From NCBI GenBank assembly GCA_900770525.1, contig CAAHDT010000001.1, forward strand, positions 1 to 64,000: a stretch of 64,000 nt of DNA. The letters run 5' to 3'. Origin of the DNA: Candidatus Gastranaerophilales bacterium. Its GTDB lineage: Bacteria; Cyanobacteriota; Vampirovibrionia; Gastranaerophilales; Gastranaerophilaceae. A program made the position numbers and the translations under genes. A model generated the notes under the pieces. The model was not told the DNA's origin. It saw only the letters and a program-made list of their open reading frames with translations, and did no database searches. Positions 16,403-24,344 of the stretch are shown in pieces; the first letter of the stretch is position 1; each line of letters opens with the position of its first letter.

Positions 16403-17092
16403 TTAGTGCTCATCTCCTGTCGCTGAACCGACATAAGCAATTGTCAACATCATAAATACGGTTGCTTGAATAAATGCAACCAAGATTTCAAATAACATAA
16501 TAGGTAACGGTGCGAAATAAGCACAAGCACCTAATACTATTGAAACTAAAATTTCGCCTGCAAAAATATTCGCAAAAAGTCGGATTGCCAAACTTAAAGG
16601 TCTTGTAAACATTTCCAATATTTCTACAAGTCCCATCACGATTCCGGTGAAAGAGAATTCATGAAGAAATAATTTTGGACCTTTTTTCTTTAATCCGGCT
16701 GCAACATAATATACCAAAACAATGATAGCCATTGCTGCGGTTAAATTTATATCGTTAGTCGGAGATGCTAATTCTCCTTGTTTTATATGAATAATTCTAA
16801 GAGGTAACTGCCCCATCAAATTAGCAAATAAAATAAATAAAAATAGAGAAGCAACAAGCGGAACGTGCTGTTTGTTTTTTCCCGGAATCATTGTATCCAT
16901 TGTGCCCCAGAAAAATCCCATTACATTCTCGCAAAAAGCCTGTAACTTACTAGGGATAATACTTAAATTACGAGTAGCAATGAATGCAAATAAAATTATA
17001 CAAATCATGGCAAACCACATAGTAAAAATCGTATCAAGATTAAAACTTAAACTGTGCCCCATTAAAGTTGTCGTATAAATCCAATGTTCCAT
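16403..17092 (-). CDS. atpB: F-type ATP synthase subunit a
   Basis: 229 residues with about five to six membrane helices. The essential arginine is in SLAIRLFANIFAGE, and FANLMGQLPL is conserved. It forms the proton half-channels with the c ring. First gene of the operon; no atpI gene is seen before it, unlike many cyanobacteria. GGAGAG lies six bases before the ATG. Confidence 0.95.
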   Translation of the reverse strand: MEHWIYTTTLMGHSLSFNLDTIFTMWFAMICIILFAFIATRNLSIIPSKLQAFCENVMGFFWGTMDTMIPGKNKQHVPLVASLFLFILFANLMGQLPLRIIHIKQGELASPTNDINLTAAMAIIVLVYYVAAGLKKKGPKLFLHEFSFTGIVMGLVEILEMFTRPLSLAIRLFANIFAGEILVSIVLGACAYFAPLPIMLFEILVAFIQATVFMMLTIAYVGSATGDEH

Positions 17093-17118
17093 AGATTTCT
17101 CTCCCTATCTCTGATTTA

Positions 17119-17146
17119 ATCGTAACACGTAAAAAAAAAATCGCAA
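17119..17146 (-). promoter_or_regulatory. Promoter of the ATP synthase operon
   Basis: On the minus strand TTGCGA, a 16-base spacer with a ten-T run, then TACGAT, about 27 bases before the atpB start. Confidence 0.55.
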
Positions 17147-17200
17147 ACATTTTTTTGTTTGGGGTAAAATACTGATATATAAAGCATTTCAGGGAGAATT

Positions 17201-17923
17201 ATGAATAAAATTCACTTAGTAGAAATTAATTCAACAAATACATATGCAAAAGAAAATATAGATAAATTTGAGGACAAAACAGTCATCTATACAGACCGCC
17301 AAACCGCCGGCAGAGGACGATTTACACGCAAATGGGTCGACTTAGGGAGTAGAAATTTATACATGACAATTGTTCTACACCCCGGAGAAAAATTTATTGA
17401 AACTTATTCCAATTTAACGCAATATTTAGCTCTAAAAACCTGTAAAGTTCTTGAAGCATACGGAGTTAACTCCCAAATAAAATGGCCAAATGATAACCTT
17501 GTAAATGGTAAAAAAATCGGTGGAATTCTTTCTGAAGCTGTATTTAAAGGAGATAAATTAAAAGGTATTGCTCTTGGCATAGGGGTAAACTTAAATGCAA
17601 AATTAGAAGAAGTCAAAGCTATTCCTGATAGAGTAGCTACCGCTTTAAATCTTGAAATTAACCAACCTATTGATAGAGATAAATTTCTTGATGTTCTTAT
17701 TGAAAGTTTTTTCGAAGATTATGAAGAGTTTTTAAAAAAAGGTTTTTCCTCAATAAGAGATGAATACCTAAAATATTCGGTTCTTATCGGGGAAAATATA
17801 ACAATTAATCATTTAAACAAACAAATTCAAGGCAAATTTAAGACTATTAACTCTGACGGAACTATTCAAATAGAAACGACTTCGGGAAGTATTAATTTGT
17901 CAATTGGTGATATTATGGGATAA
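17201..17923 (+). CDS. birA: Biotin-[acetyl-CoA-carboxylase] ligase without DNA-binding domain
   Basis: 240 residues. It activates biotin to biotinyl-AMP and attaches it to the carrier lysine. The biotin-binding loop is TAGRGRFTRKW, followed by NLYMTIVL, KWPNDN and KKIGGILSEA, all family hallmarks. The N-terminal helix-turn-helix of E. coli BirA is missing, so it should not act as a repressor. A short C-terminal SH3-like part (VLIGENITI) is present. GGGAGAA precedes the ATG. The stop is 12 bases before the next gene. Confidence 0.92.
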   Translation: MNKIHLVEINSTNTYAKENIDKFEDKTVIYTDRQTAGRGRFTRKWVDLGSRNLYMTIVLHPGEKFIETYSNLTQYLALKTCKVLEAYGVNSQIKWPNDNLVNGKKIGGILSEAVFKGDKLKGIALGIGVNLNAKLEEVKAIPDRVATALNLEINQPIDRDKFLDVLIESFFEDYEEFLKKGFSSIRDEYLKYSVLIGENITINHLNKQIQGKFKTINSDGTIQIETTSGSINLSIGDIMG

Positions 17924-17935
17924 GGAGAAATTTTC

Positions 17936-18460
17936 TTGAAAAAAATCGCGATTTTAAACAATTCTAATAATGAACTTGTCCAAAACTTGATTAGCAAAAT
18001 GCTTAAAAAAAATATCGAAGCTTGTTTGTTTGACCAATTATCTGACATTATTGGTCAAGATTTGGATCTTATTGTTTTATATGATTATAATTATGAACTT
18101 CCAACTGAATTCAAAAGTTCAACAGTTATAAACATTCACCCTTCATTACTTCCGGCTTTTGAAGGTGAAAATGCAATTACAAACGCATTTGTTTCAGGGG
18201 TAAAAATTAGCGGAATCACAATTCATGAACCGAGTGGGCGTATAATTGCTCAATATCCTGTCATTATATCAAATCTTATGCATTTAGATGAATTTGAGAA
18301 AAAAATGCATTCCGCAGAACTAAAATTTGTGCCGAAAGTTATCGAAAGTATTATAGAGAATAAAGCTTTTGATTATGAAGATTTGTTTAATAATAAAAGC
18401 GAACATAACAATTGCGGTGGTTGCGGACATTGTGGTAGAAGCTGTAAACATAACAAATAA
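17936..18460 (+). CDS. PurN-like formyltransferase-fold protein with Cys-rich tail
   Basis: 174 residues, starting at TTG with AAGGAGA seven bases upstream. The core VINIHPSLLPAFEGENAI and SGVKISGITIHEPSG matches phosphoribosylglycinamide formyltransferase, including the Asn and His of the active site. However, the aspartate region (VDxGxII in PurN) reads EPSGRIIAQ, and the N-terminal GSNxQ substrate loop is replaced by NNSNNEL, so normal activity is doubtful. The tail CGGCGHCGRSCKH looks metal-binding and is not part of PurN. Function unknown. Confidence 0.65.
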   Translation: MKKIAILNNSNNELVQNLISKMLKKNIEACLFDQLSDIIGQDLDLIVLYDYNYELPTEFKSSTVINIHPSLLPAFEGENAITNAFVSGVKISGITIHEPSGRIIAQYPVIISNLMHLDEFEKKMHSAELKFVPKVIESIIENKAFDYEDLFNNKSEHNNCGGCGHCGRSCKHNK

Positions 18461-18462
18461 AC

Positions 18463-19686
18463 TTATTCAAAACGCGCCCTGAAAGATATTCTTCCGTTTT
18501 TCGGTTGTTCATCAATAGGAGTTGGATTGTTTACATTTGGAATATTCTGTGTCTGTAATAATTCGTACTCATATGTTTGATTGTTGAATTTCAAAACCTC
18601 TTTGAACTCTTTTCCCCCATTGTCATCTGTCAATGTTTCTAATATACAGTCAAGCAAAATACCGGACTCGGTCTTTTTGAATTTTATAATATAATCAAAA
18701 GAGTTTTTGTTATCGTTTTCTGCTGCCATATAAGCTTCCTCTGTAGAAGTCAAAATATAGGCTGACTTTTTAAAATTATCTATAATTTTTGGGTTAAAAC
18801 TTCCATTCCAAACGTCAGATACAACATAATCCGGCTGATATATTTTTACCGAATTAATTAGAGTATCAATTTCTACATCACTCAATCCAAAAACAGAAAA
18901 CCTTTCAATTAGCGGATCAACAAAGTTAATTATATTTAAGTTTTCAAACAATGCAACTCTTCCGCCTGCTGTAATTTCATTAGCCAAAGAATTCAATAAA
19001 AAATGCTCATTCTCCGGTGCAACTAATAAAATATTTCGTTTGGCTTTGATTAACGAACTAATATATTCTTTTGCTTCCGAAGTGATAATTTGAGTTTCAA
19101 CTAAATCATTCAAATTATATTTTTTATCTGCTATTTTTTCAATAATGATTTTTGAAGAAGATATTGTTCCTGCAATTAAAGTTATCAACAGATTTGAATA
19201 TCTGAATTTTACAATATTTTCAGACTTCGTACCTGAAAGTGTCCATAACTTTTTATTTAATACTTCAAATTGTTTTTCATCAAAAACAATTTCGGAATTA
19301 GAAATGTTACCACCTTGTACAACAAGCACAGAATCTGTTGAATTAACAATTATAGCGCTAACAGACTCTTTTGAAATTAAAAAATCCAAAGAACCAAATC
19401 CATGAACAGAACTCAAAAAAACTGCAAAAATCCTATTTTTTTCAGCATCTGTTAAACGAATTTCTGAAAATTCTTCATTCAACTTACAATTTAAAAAACT
19501 TTGAATAAGTTGTTTTTGTTCGTCAATAGAATAATCAAACCAAATCGGAATTGATGCAATTTTTTCAGACAAAACTTTTGACAAACCGTTACAAACAGAC
19601 GACAATTCAGGGGATAAAACGGCATCATTTTCCTCATCTATCTGCGGAAGTAAATCAAATTGTTTTAGTCTTTCCTTTAATGTCAA
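18463..19686 (-). CDS. CpaF/TadA-like secretion ATPase homologue lacking Walker A (probable pseudo-ATPase)
   Basis: 407 residues following a CpaE gene with a three-base gap. The N-terminal part matches CpaF: HGFGSLDFLISKESVSAIIVN corresponds to GYGPLEPLLxDPxVTEIMVN, and NLNDLVETQIITSEAKEYI matches the region before the P-loop. At the P-loop position (about 218-235) it reads NILLVAPENEHFLLNSLA, without GxxGxGKT. The later IVVGEVRG-like site is PDYVVSDVWNG and the His box is lost. It may regulate or scaffold a Tad-type assembly machine rather than hydrolyse ATP. Homology is inferred from aligned motifs. Confidence 0.6.
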   Translation of the reverse strand: MTLKERLKQFDLLPQIDEENDAVLSPELSSVCNGLSKVLSEKIASIPIWFDYSIDEQKQLIQSFLNCKLNEEFSEIRLTDAEKNRIFAVFLSSVHGFGSLDFLISKESVSAIIVNSTDSVLVVQGGNISNSEIVFDEKQFEVLNKKLWTLSGTKSENIVKFRYSNLLITLIAGTISSSKIIIEKIADKKYNLNDLVETQIITSEAKEYISSLIKAKRNILLVAPENEHFLLNSLANEITAGGRVALFENLNIINFVDPLIERFSVFGLSDVEIDTLINSVKIYQPDYVVSDVWNGSFNPKIIDNFKKSAYILTSTEEAYMAAENDNKNSFDYIIKFKKTESGILLDCILETLTDDNGGKEFKEVLKFNNQTYEYELLQTQNIPNVNNPTPIDEQPKNGRISFRARFE

Positions 19687-19689
19687 TTT

Positions 19690-20883
19690 TTAACTCCTGA
19701 AAATCTGTTCCAACTTGTCTATATTATCACCGGAGAATTTTTTTATCAAATTTTTACGAAAAACGCTGTCTGAAACATGCATAGCCAATTCTCTATAACT
19801 TGTAGCTACATTTGAGGTCGGATTTAGGTCAGATAATAAAATTCCCTTATTTATAGATGCCATCATTGCAAAATAATTGTTTGGAATTTTCCAGTATATT
19901 TTTTTCTGCAACAATTTTTCAACATCATCAGAACTTATTTCATCATTTTCCATAAAACGATTAATAACGATTTGAACTTTATCTTTATCGTATCCGAGTT
20001 TGTCAAATAAGTCTAAACATCTTTGACAATTTCTTAACGCTGGGAGATTAACTATCGTAACAAGAAAAAGCATATCTGAATAATCCAGTGCCGTTATGGT
20101 CTTTTCATCAAAATTTGAATCAGTATCCACAACAATATATGAAAAACTTTCTTTTAAAATTTCAAACAACTTTGCAACTTGTTTATGAGTAACATTTGCA
20201 ACCTGTTTAAAATCCGGCGGATCAGCCAACACATAAAGGCTTGTGTTTTGGTATTTTTCCATAGTGGAAAGTAAAAAGTCCTTGTTTATTGTATTAACAT
20301 TTTTTAACATATAAGAAATATCAAACGAAGGCTTAATATCCAAAAATGATGTAACATCGCCAAATTGGAAATTCAAATCAATAAGAGCAACATTTTCTTT
20401 AGTAATTTTAGCAAGTTCTAATGCAAGGTTTGAAGCAATTGACGTTTTTCCAATTCCACCTTTGTTGGAAAAAACTGTTATCATCTTGCATTTGTCCTGT
20501 TTTTGAACATTTTCACTAAATTGAGAAGCTATGCGTTTTAAAACATCTAAAACTTCTCTCTTAATTAGCGGATAAGAAATAATTTCCTTTGCACCTGCTC
20601 TAATTGTTTGAACAATAAATGACACATCAGGGTTTTCTTTTATTGCAACAATCTTGCAAGTAGAAGCACTTTGTGTTACTGACTCCAAAAGCTCAATTGA
20701 TACAGAATCCATATCAACCAAAAGTAAAGACTTATCTAATGACGATAACGTATTAAATAATTCGGAATTATCGTCAAAATGTTCCAAAAGTTCATAAGAA
20801 ATATTTTCGCTCACATAATCAGAAATAAGTTCGCGAAGGCTATTATTATCAGTAACAACAATTGTAGGAATTTTTCCAGCCAT
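19690..20883 (-). CDS. cpaE: CpaE-like pilus assembly ATPase (receiver-like plus MinD/ParA domain)
   Basis: 397 residues. Residues 1-120 resemble a response-regulator receiver (IVVTDNNS, LLLVDMDSVS, IRAGAKEIISYP). Residues 130-390 are a MinD/ParA ATPase with the deviant Walker A FSNKGGIGKTSIA (138-150), ALIDLNFQFGD and YIVVDTDSNFD. This is the CpaE/TadZ architecture that positions Tad pilus assembly. AAAGGG precedes the ATG. A 6S RNA candidate ends 15 bases upstream. Confidence 0.8.
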   Translation of the reverse strand: MAGKIPTIVVTDNNSLRELISDYVSENISYELLEHFDDNSELFNTLSSLDKSLLLVDMDSVSIELLESVTQSASTCKIVAIKENPDVSFIVQTIRAGAKEIISYPLIKREVLDVLKRIASQFSENVQKQDKCKMITVFSNKGGIGKTSIASNLALELAKITKENVALIDLNFQFGDVTSFLDIKPSFDISYMLKNVNTINKDFLLSTMEKYQNTSLYVLADPPDFKQVANVTHKQVAKLFEILKESFSYIVVDTDSNFDEKTITALDYSDMLFLVTIVNLPALRNCQRCLDLFDKLGYDKDKVQIVINRFMENDEISSDDVEKLLQKKIYWKIPNNYFAMMASINKGILLSDLNPTSNVATSYRELAMHVSDSVFRKNLIKKFSGDNIDKLEQIFRS

Positions 20884-20897
20884 AATAACCCTTTATT

Positions 20898-21074
20898 AAA
20901 AAAGCTCTAAGGGATGTGATTTTGTTACCTGCTGAGCTCGCAGGTGGGTGAGCGCCTTGGCAAATCCGTTTCCCACTGGCGATAAATTATCGGTGGGTAT
21001 ACTTCAAAACCTATGAGAGTCAACTCTCCCTATTTAATAAAATGTAGGAACAAAATTGAACACCCACATAGAGC
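20898..21074 (-). ncRNA. ssrS: 6S RNA candidate (SsrS)
   Basis: About 177 bases. The 5' end GCTCTA pairs with the 3' end TAGAGC, and the closing stem continues through GGG/CCC and ATTTTGTT/AACAAAAT with small bulges. Inside are hairpins GAGAG-TTGA-CTCTC on the 5' side, CCCAC-CGATA-ATT-TATCG-CCA-GTGGG at the tip and CCTGC-GAGCTCA-GCAGG on the 3' side. The closing stem is followed by six Ts, so it doubles as terminator. Length, closing stem and the 3' side hairpin fit 6S RNA, which binds the housekeeping RNA polymerase. A structured leader of cpaE is the alternative. Confidence 0.68.
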
Positions 21075-21080
21075 AATATC

Positions 21081-21109
21081 AGTATAACAGTTTTTTCAGC
21101 AAAAAACAA
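21081..21109 (-). promoter_or_regulatory. Promoter of the 6S RNA candidate
   Basis: On the minus strand TTGTTT (21104-21109), a 17-base spacer and TATACT (21081-21086); seven bases further lies the first base of the paired 5' end. Confidence 0.7.
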
Positions 21110-21209
21110 TCCCCTACCCAGAGAATAGATACATTTATATATAAACCAAAAGTTTATATTGACATTAAACAATTTTTAGGCTACTCTTAATAGAGTCAGG
21201 TCACCGCGT

Positions 21210-21291
21210 GGGCATGTGGTGGAATGGTAGACACGCTAGTCTTAGGAACTAGTGCTAACGCGTGGGAGTTCGAATCTCTTCATGCCCACCA
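21210..21291 (+). tRNA. tRNA-Leu, anticodon TAG
   Basis: Acceptor GGGCATG pairs with CATGCCC, with discriminator A and encoded CCA. The anticodon stem CTAGT/ACTAG holds CTTAGGA, giving TAG. The T arm with GTTCGAAT is intact. Confidence 0.96.
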
Positions 21292-21296
21292 TTAAA

Positions 21297-21322
21297 AAAA
21301 GAGCCTTTAGGGGCTCTTTTTT
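21297..21322 (+). terminator. Terminator of tRNA-Leu(TAG)
   Basis: aaaagagcc pairs with ggctctttt around a six-base loop, followed by a T-run. Confidence 0.8.
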
Positions 21323-21388
21323 GTATAGAGATTAAGTTTTAACCTACATTATAAAAGGTTCCTTCCGCATATTGGGGACATTTTCTAA

Positions 21389-21955
21389 TTACTGTTTTCT
21401 ATATCCGCATTTTGTACAAATTCCATCTGGTGTAAGTGCGATACCACACAATGGACATCTGTCTATCGTTTTATTTATTTTATAGCATTCTGTTGCGGCG
21501 TTACCTCCGCTCGTAAACGTAATTTTTGCAATATTTAATTTATCTTTTAATAAGTCATAAACTATTTTAATCATCCCTTCGACAGTCATACTTTCTTTTG
21601 TTACGACTATTCTTGCATTCGGATATGCAGTTGCAAGTTCTGTGTTAAAAGCTTCTCCTTTTAACGTATTTTGAGGAGCACCATTCTTTATACCTTGTTT
21701 TTCGTAAACTTCTAAAATTGCCGGCAATATCGGATCATCTTCTCTTAAAATTAATGCATGGTCAAAGTTTTTTAATATATTCCACGCAGTTTTCTTTATC
21801 TCGTTACAAGGAAACACCATGTTAACTCCGGTATTAATAGTATCTTCAACCTCAATAGTTAGTGTTCCGGTATGACCATGTAAATATTGTGCCTCTCCTT
21901 TAAAATTTAAAAAACGATGAGCATATTGCAAATCAAAAGTTGTTATTGATTTCAT
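21389..21955 (-). CDS. QueD/6-pyruvoyl-tetrahydropterin synthase-like protein with C-terminal zinc ribbon
   Basis: 188 residues. Zinc ligands H13, H26 and H28 (AHRF, LHGHTG) and the FDHALIL and MTVEGMIK segments fit the T-fold pterin enzyme family (QueD makes 6-carboxytetrahydropterin for queuosine). The catalytic cysteine normally four residues before the HGH motif is replaced (GEAQYLHGH), and a Glu at the PTPS-III position is not evident either. The C-terminus adds CPLCGIALTPDGICTKCG, a four-cysteine ribbon. The reaction may therefore differ. No queuosine genes or preQ1 riboswitch are seen nearby. Confidence 0.75.
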   Translation of the reverse strand: MKSITTFDLQYAHRFLNFKGEAQYLHGHTGTLTIEVEDTINTGVNMVFPCNEIKKTAWNILKNFDHALILREDDPILPAILEVYEKQGIKNGAPQNTLKGEAFNTELATAYPNARIVVTKESMTVEGMIKIVYDLLKDKLNIAKITFTSGGNAATECYKINKTIDRCPLCGIALTPDGICTKCGYRKQ

Positions 21956-22044
21956 ATTTTTCTCCTTTCGCCTTTATGCTAAATCAACCAGCTATATTTT
22001 TAATTGCTTATTGTGGCTATATTTAATAATAATAAAGGAGTGTT

Positions 22045-22266
22045 TTATTCTTTTTCTACTAATAAATAATCTAAAGATTTGTTAAAAAATTTTGCAAATT
22101 TGAATGCATTAATAAGTGAAATTCTGTGTTTTCCTGATTCTACGTTTGATATATATACGGCACTGAAATCAAGTGCTTCTGCAACTTGTTCTTGCGAATA
22201 TCCCAGTTTTAATCGCTCTATTTTTACATTAAGCCCAAAAGTTTTTAAAAGATTTACATCATCCAT
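22045..22266 (-). CDS. XRE-family helix-turn-helix regulator
   Basis: 73 residues that are essentially one Cro/CI domain: IERLKLGYSQEQVAEALDF, then VYISNVESGKHRIS. A TATAAA (22275-22280) lies eight bases before the ATG with no Shine-Dalgarno sequence, so the message may be leaderless. It is divergent from the prepilin gene on its right, which it might control; that is inference from position. Confidence 0.85.
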   Translation of the reverse strand: MDDVNLLKTFGLNVKIERLKLGYSQEQVAEALDFSAVYISNVESGKHRISLINAFKFAKFFNKSLDYLLVEKE

Positions 22267-22347
22267 AGTTTAAATTTATAATCTTGACTTTATTAATACA
22301 ATAAATTACAATGCAAATATATAAACTACAGTTTATGAGGTTTTATT

Positions 22348-23079
22348 ATGAAATTTAGAAAAAAATTTGCGTTTACACTGGCAGAAGTGCTTATTACATT
22401 AGGTATTATCGGGATAGTTGCGGCTCTAACTATGCCAATGTTAATTCAAAACTACAATAAAAAGATAACAGAAGTCCGACTAAAGAAGTTTTATTCAGTA
22501 ATGAATCAGGCAATTGACAGATTGAAAGTTGATTATGGTGATACTGAAAATTGGGATTATACTGTTGATAATATCTTTGAAGACGGCTCATCCGATGTTG
22601 ACAAACTAGTTGACCAAGGAGATGCTATTAACGCGAATTTTAATAAATATTTTGGAAAATATATTCAATTTGCGGATAAAAAACAAGTTAATGTTGAAGG
22701 AAAAAATAGAACCTTATATTACTTTAAAGACGGTAGCGCAATAATGCCGCAGTGGTATAATTCATATGACTATGAATTTTTTCCGAAAAACCCTGATAAA
22801 TGCTTAAAAAGCTCTCACGAAAACCGCTATGGAGTTTGTTCGTTTGTTTTTCAGTTTTACACTGACCCAATTTACGTCAAGCAAAATTTATTAAAAGGCT
22901 TTTTCCCGTACAGTAATGCTTTTACTATCAAACAACCATTTGACAAAGAAAAAATGTATAATGATACATCAAAAGGATGTACTGCCGGAACACATATGAG
23001 CGGGAATTACTGCGGTTTAATCATTATGCTTAATAACTGGACAGTACCTAAAGATTATCCAAGAAAACTTGCTTACTAA
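22348..23079 (+). CDS. Type II/IV prepilin-like protein
   Basis: 243 residues. The N-terminus has a short basic leader, then FTLAEVLITLGIIGIVAALT, a class III prepilin signal with glutamate at +5 and a hydrophobic helix that serves as export signal and polymerisation core. The remainder is a soluble domain with cysteines near the end (CLKSS, GVCSF, KGCTAG, NYCGL). This form is multiplied in gut Melainabacteria. A TGAGG precedes the ATG. The assembly proteins at 19690 and 50581 could serve it. Confidence 0.9.
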   Translation: MKFRKKFAFTLAEVLITLGIIGIVAALTMPMLIQNYNKKITEVRLKKFYSVMNQAIDRLKVDYGDTENWDYTVDNIFEDGSSDVDKLVDQGDAINANFNKYFGKYIQFADKKQVNVEGKNRTLYYFKDGSAIMPQWYNSYDYEFFPKNPDKCLKSSHENRYGVCSFVFQFYTDPIYVKQNLLKGFFPYSNAFTIKQPFDKEKMYNDTSKGCTAGTHMSGNYCGLIIMLNNWTVPKDYPRKLAY

Positions 23080-23099
23080 TTATTCAGGAGTAGCGAGGA

Positions 23100-23591
23100 T
23101 TACAACTTAAATCCGCCGTTTTTCTTAATATGCTCTACCAAACCGCCATCATTTAACATTTTTATCATTACAGGCGGTAACGGTTCAATTGGAATTATCG
23201 CACCGTTAGTCAAATCAGTTAAGATTCCTTTTTCAATATCAAGTTCTAATTCATCACCGGCATCAATTCCATCAGTATCACATTCAATAGCTAAAAGTCC
23301 GATATTAATAGCATTTCGGTAAAAAATTCTTGCAAAAGACTTTGCAATTACGGCACCTACACCTGCGATTTTAATTATTTGAGGAGCATGTTCTCGAGAG
23401 GAGCCTAGTCCAAAATTTGAACCTGCAACTACAAAGTCACCTTTTTGCATTTTACCGGCAAATTCAGGATCTGCATCTTCCAAGACATGTTTTGCAAATT
23501 CAGGCAAATTTGATCTCAAATGAAACAATCTCCCTGGAGCAATATGGTCTGTAGAAATGTTATCACCAAATTTAAATGCTTTTCCTCTCAT
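23100..23591 (-). CDS. leuD: 3-isopropylmalate dehydratase small subunit
   Basis: 163 residues, the LeuD size of the archaeal/thermophilic branch. FGDNISTDHIAPGR, the swivelling-domain GSNFGLGSSREHAP and FARIFYRNAINIGL are signatures of the small subunit that completes the isomerase active site in leucine (or, in relatives, homocitrate) metabolism. Its partner leuC lies 20 kb away on the same strand, so the subunits are unlinked here. Confidence 0.9.
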   Translation of the reverse strand: MRGKAFKFGDNISTDHIAPGRLFHLRSNLPEFAKHVLEDADPEFAGKMQKGDFVVAGSNFGLGSSREHAPQIIKIAGVGAVIAKSFARIFYRNAINIGLLAIECDTDGIDAGDELELDIEKGILTDLTNGAIIPIEPLPPVMIKMLNDGGLVEHIKKNGGFKL

Positions 23592-23671
23592 AAAAATCTC
23601 CTTTTATACACCAAATATACTACAACAAAATCAAATTTCATGCTAGAATGTAAAAAAAGAGGTTAATTATT

Positions 23672-24295
23672 ATGTATTTTGATAGAAAGTGTAAAATAAC
23701 ATTCATTTGCCATGGGGCAACTATATATTCAGAAGAGAACAGATTCTCTGATAATGACAATCACCCACAATTAAACGAAAATGGGGTTGAAGAAGTTGAA
23801 AAAATTTGTGAATACCTAAAGCAAAGAGGAGTTAAAAACGATAAAATTTATACATCTACAGCAACAAGATGTATACAAACCGCCAAATATGTATCCAAAG
23901 TTTACAAAAAAGATTTTGAAATAATTGAACTTAAACCAAGAAAATGCGGTGCTTTTAGCGGTTTAACGTTTGAGCAAATCGAAACGAAACAACCTGAACT
24001 TTTGCAAAGGTTAATAAATGAACCTGACAAAAGAACTCCGGATGAGGATGCAGAAAGTGTAACAGAATTCATTGAACGTGTTGGAAAGAAAATTGATGAA
24101 ATTGTTGAAAACAATCAGGGCAATAGAGTAATTATCGTTACTCATCAGGATGTTATAAAAGCTGCAATTTGTGATGCTTTGAACATACCGCATTCATCAC
24201 TTCAACATATTTATATTAAGACAGGTTCAGCAACTCAAATAAGCTACTTTGAAAGCTGGAAAAGCTTGATATATTCAGATTATACACCATTGTAA
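23672..24295 (+). CDS. Histidine-phosphatase-fold protein with altered RHG motif
   Basis: 207 residues, similar to cobalamin-pathway/phosphoglycerate-mutase-type phosphatases (IYTSTATRCIQTAKYV, DAESVTEFIERV, IIVTHQDVIKAAI). The usual RHG at the N-terminus reads C13-H14-G15: the nucleophilic histidine is kept but the phosphate-binding arginine is replaced by cysteine. The second histidine (VTHQD) and the second arginine are present. Activity may be weakened or changed. AAAGAGG precedes the ATG. Confidence 0.8.
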   Translation: MYFDRKCKITFICHGATIYSEENRFSDNDNHPQLNENGVEEVEKICEYLKQRGVKNDKIYTSTATRCIQTAKYVSKVYKKDFEIIELKPRKCGAFSGLTFEQIETKQPELLQRLINEPDKRTPDEDAESVTEFIERVGKKIDEIVENNQGNRVIIVTHQDVIKAAICDALNIPHSSLQHIYIKTGSATQISYFESWKSLIYSDYTPL

Positions 24296-24344
24296 GTTAT
24301 ATTTTTTACTTGCAAAAAAGTTTTTTAGGAATATTATTAAAATC

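Noticed and set aside
21956..22044. preQ1 riboswitch before the QueD-like gene
   Set aside because: No stem-loop with the A-rich tail of preQ1 riboswitches is seen, only two similar atatagc units and an AGGAG site.
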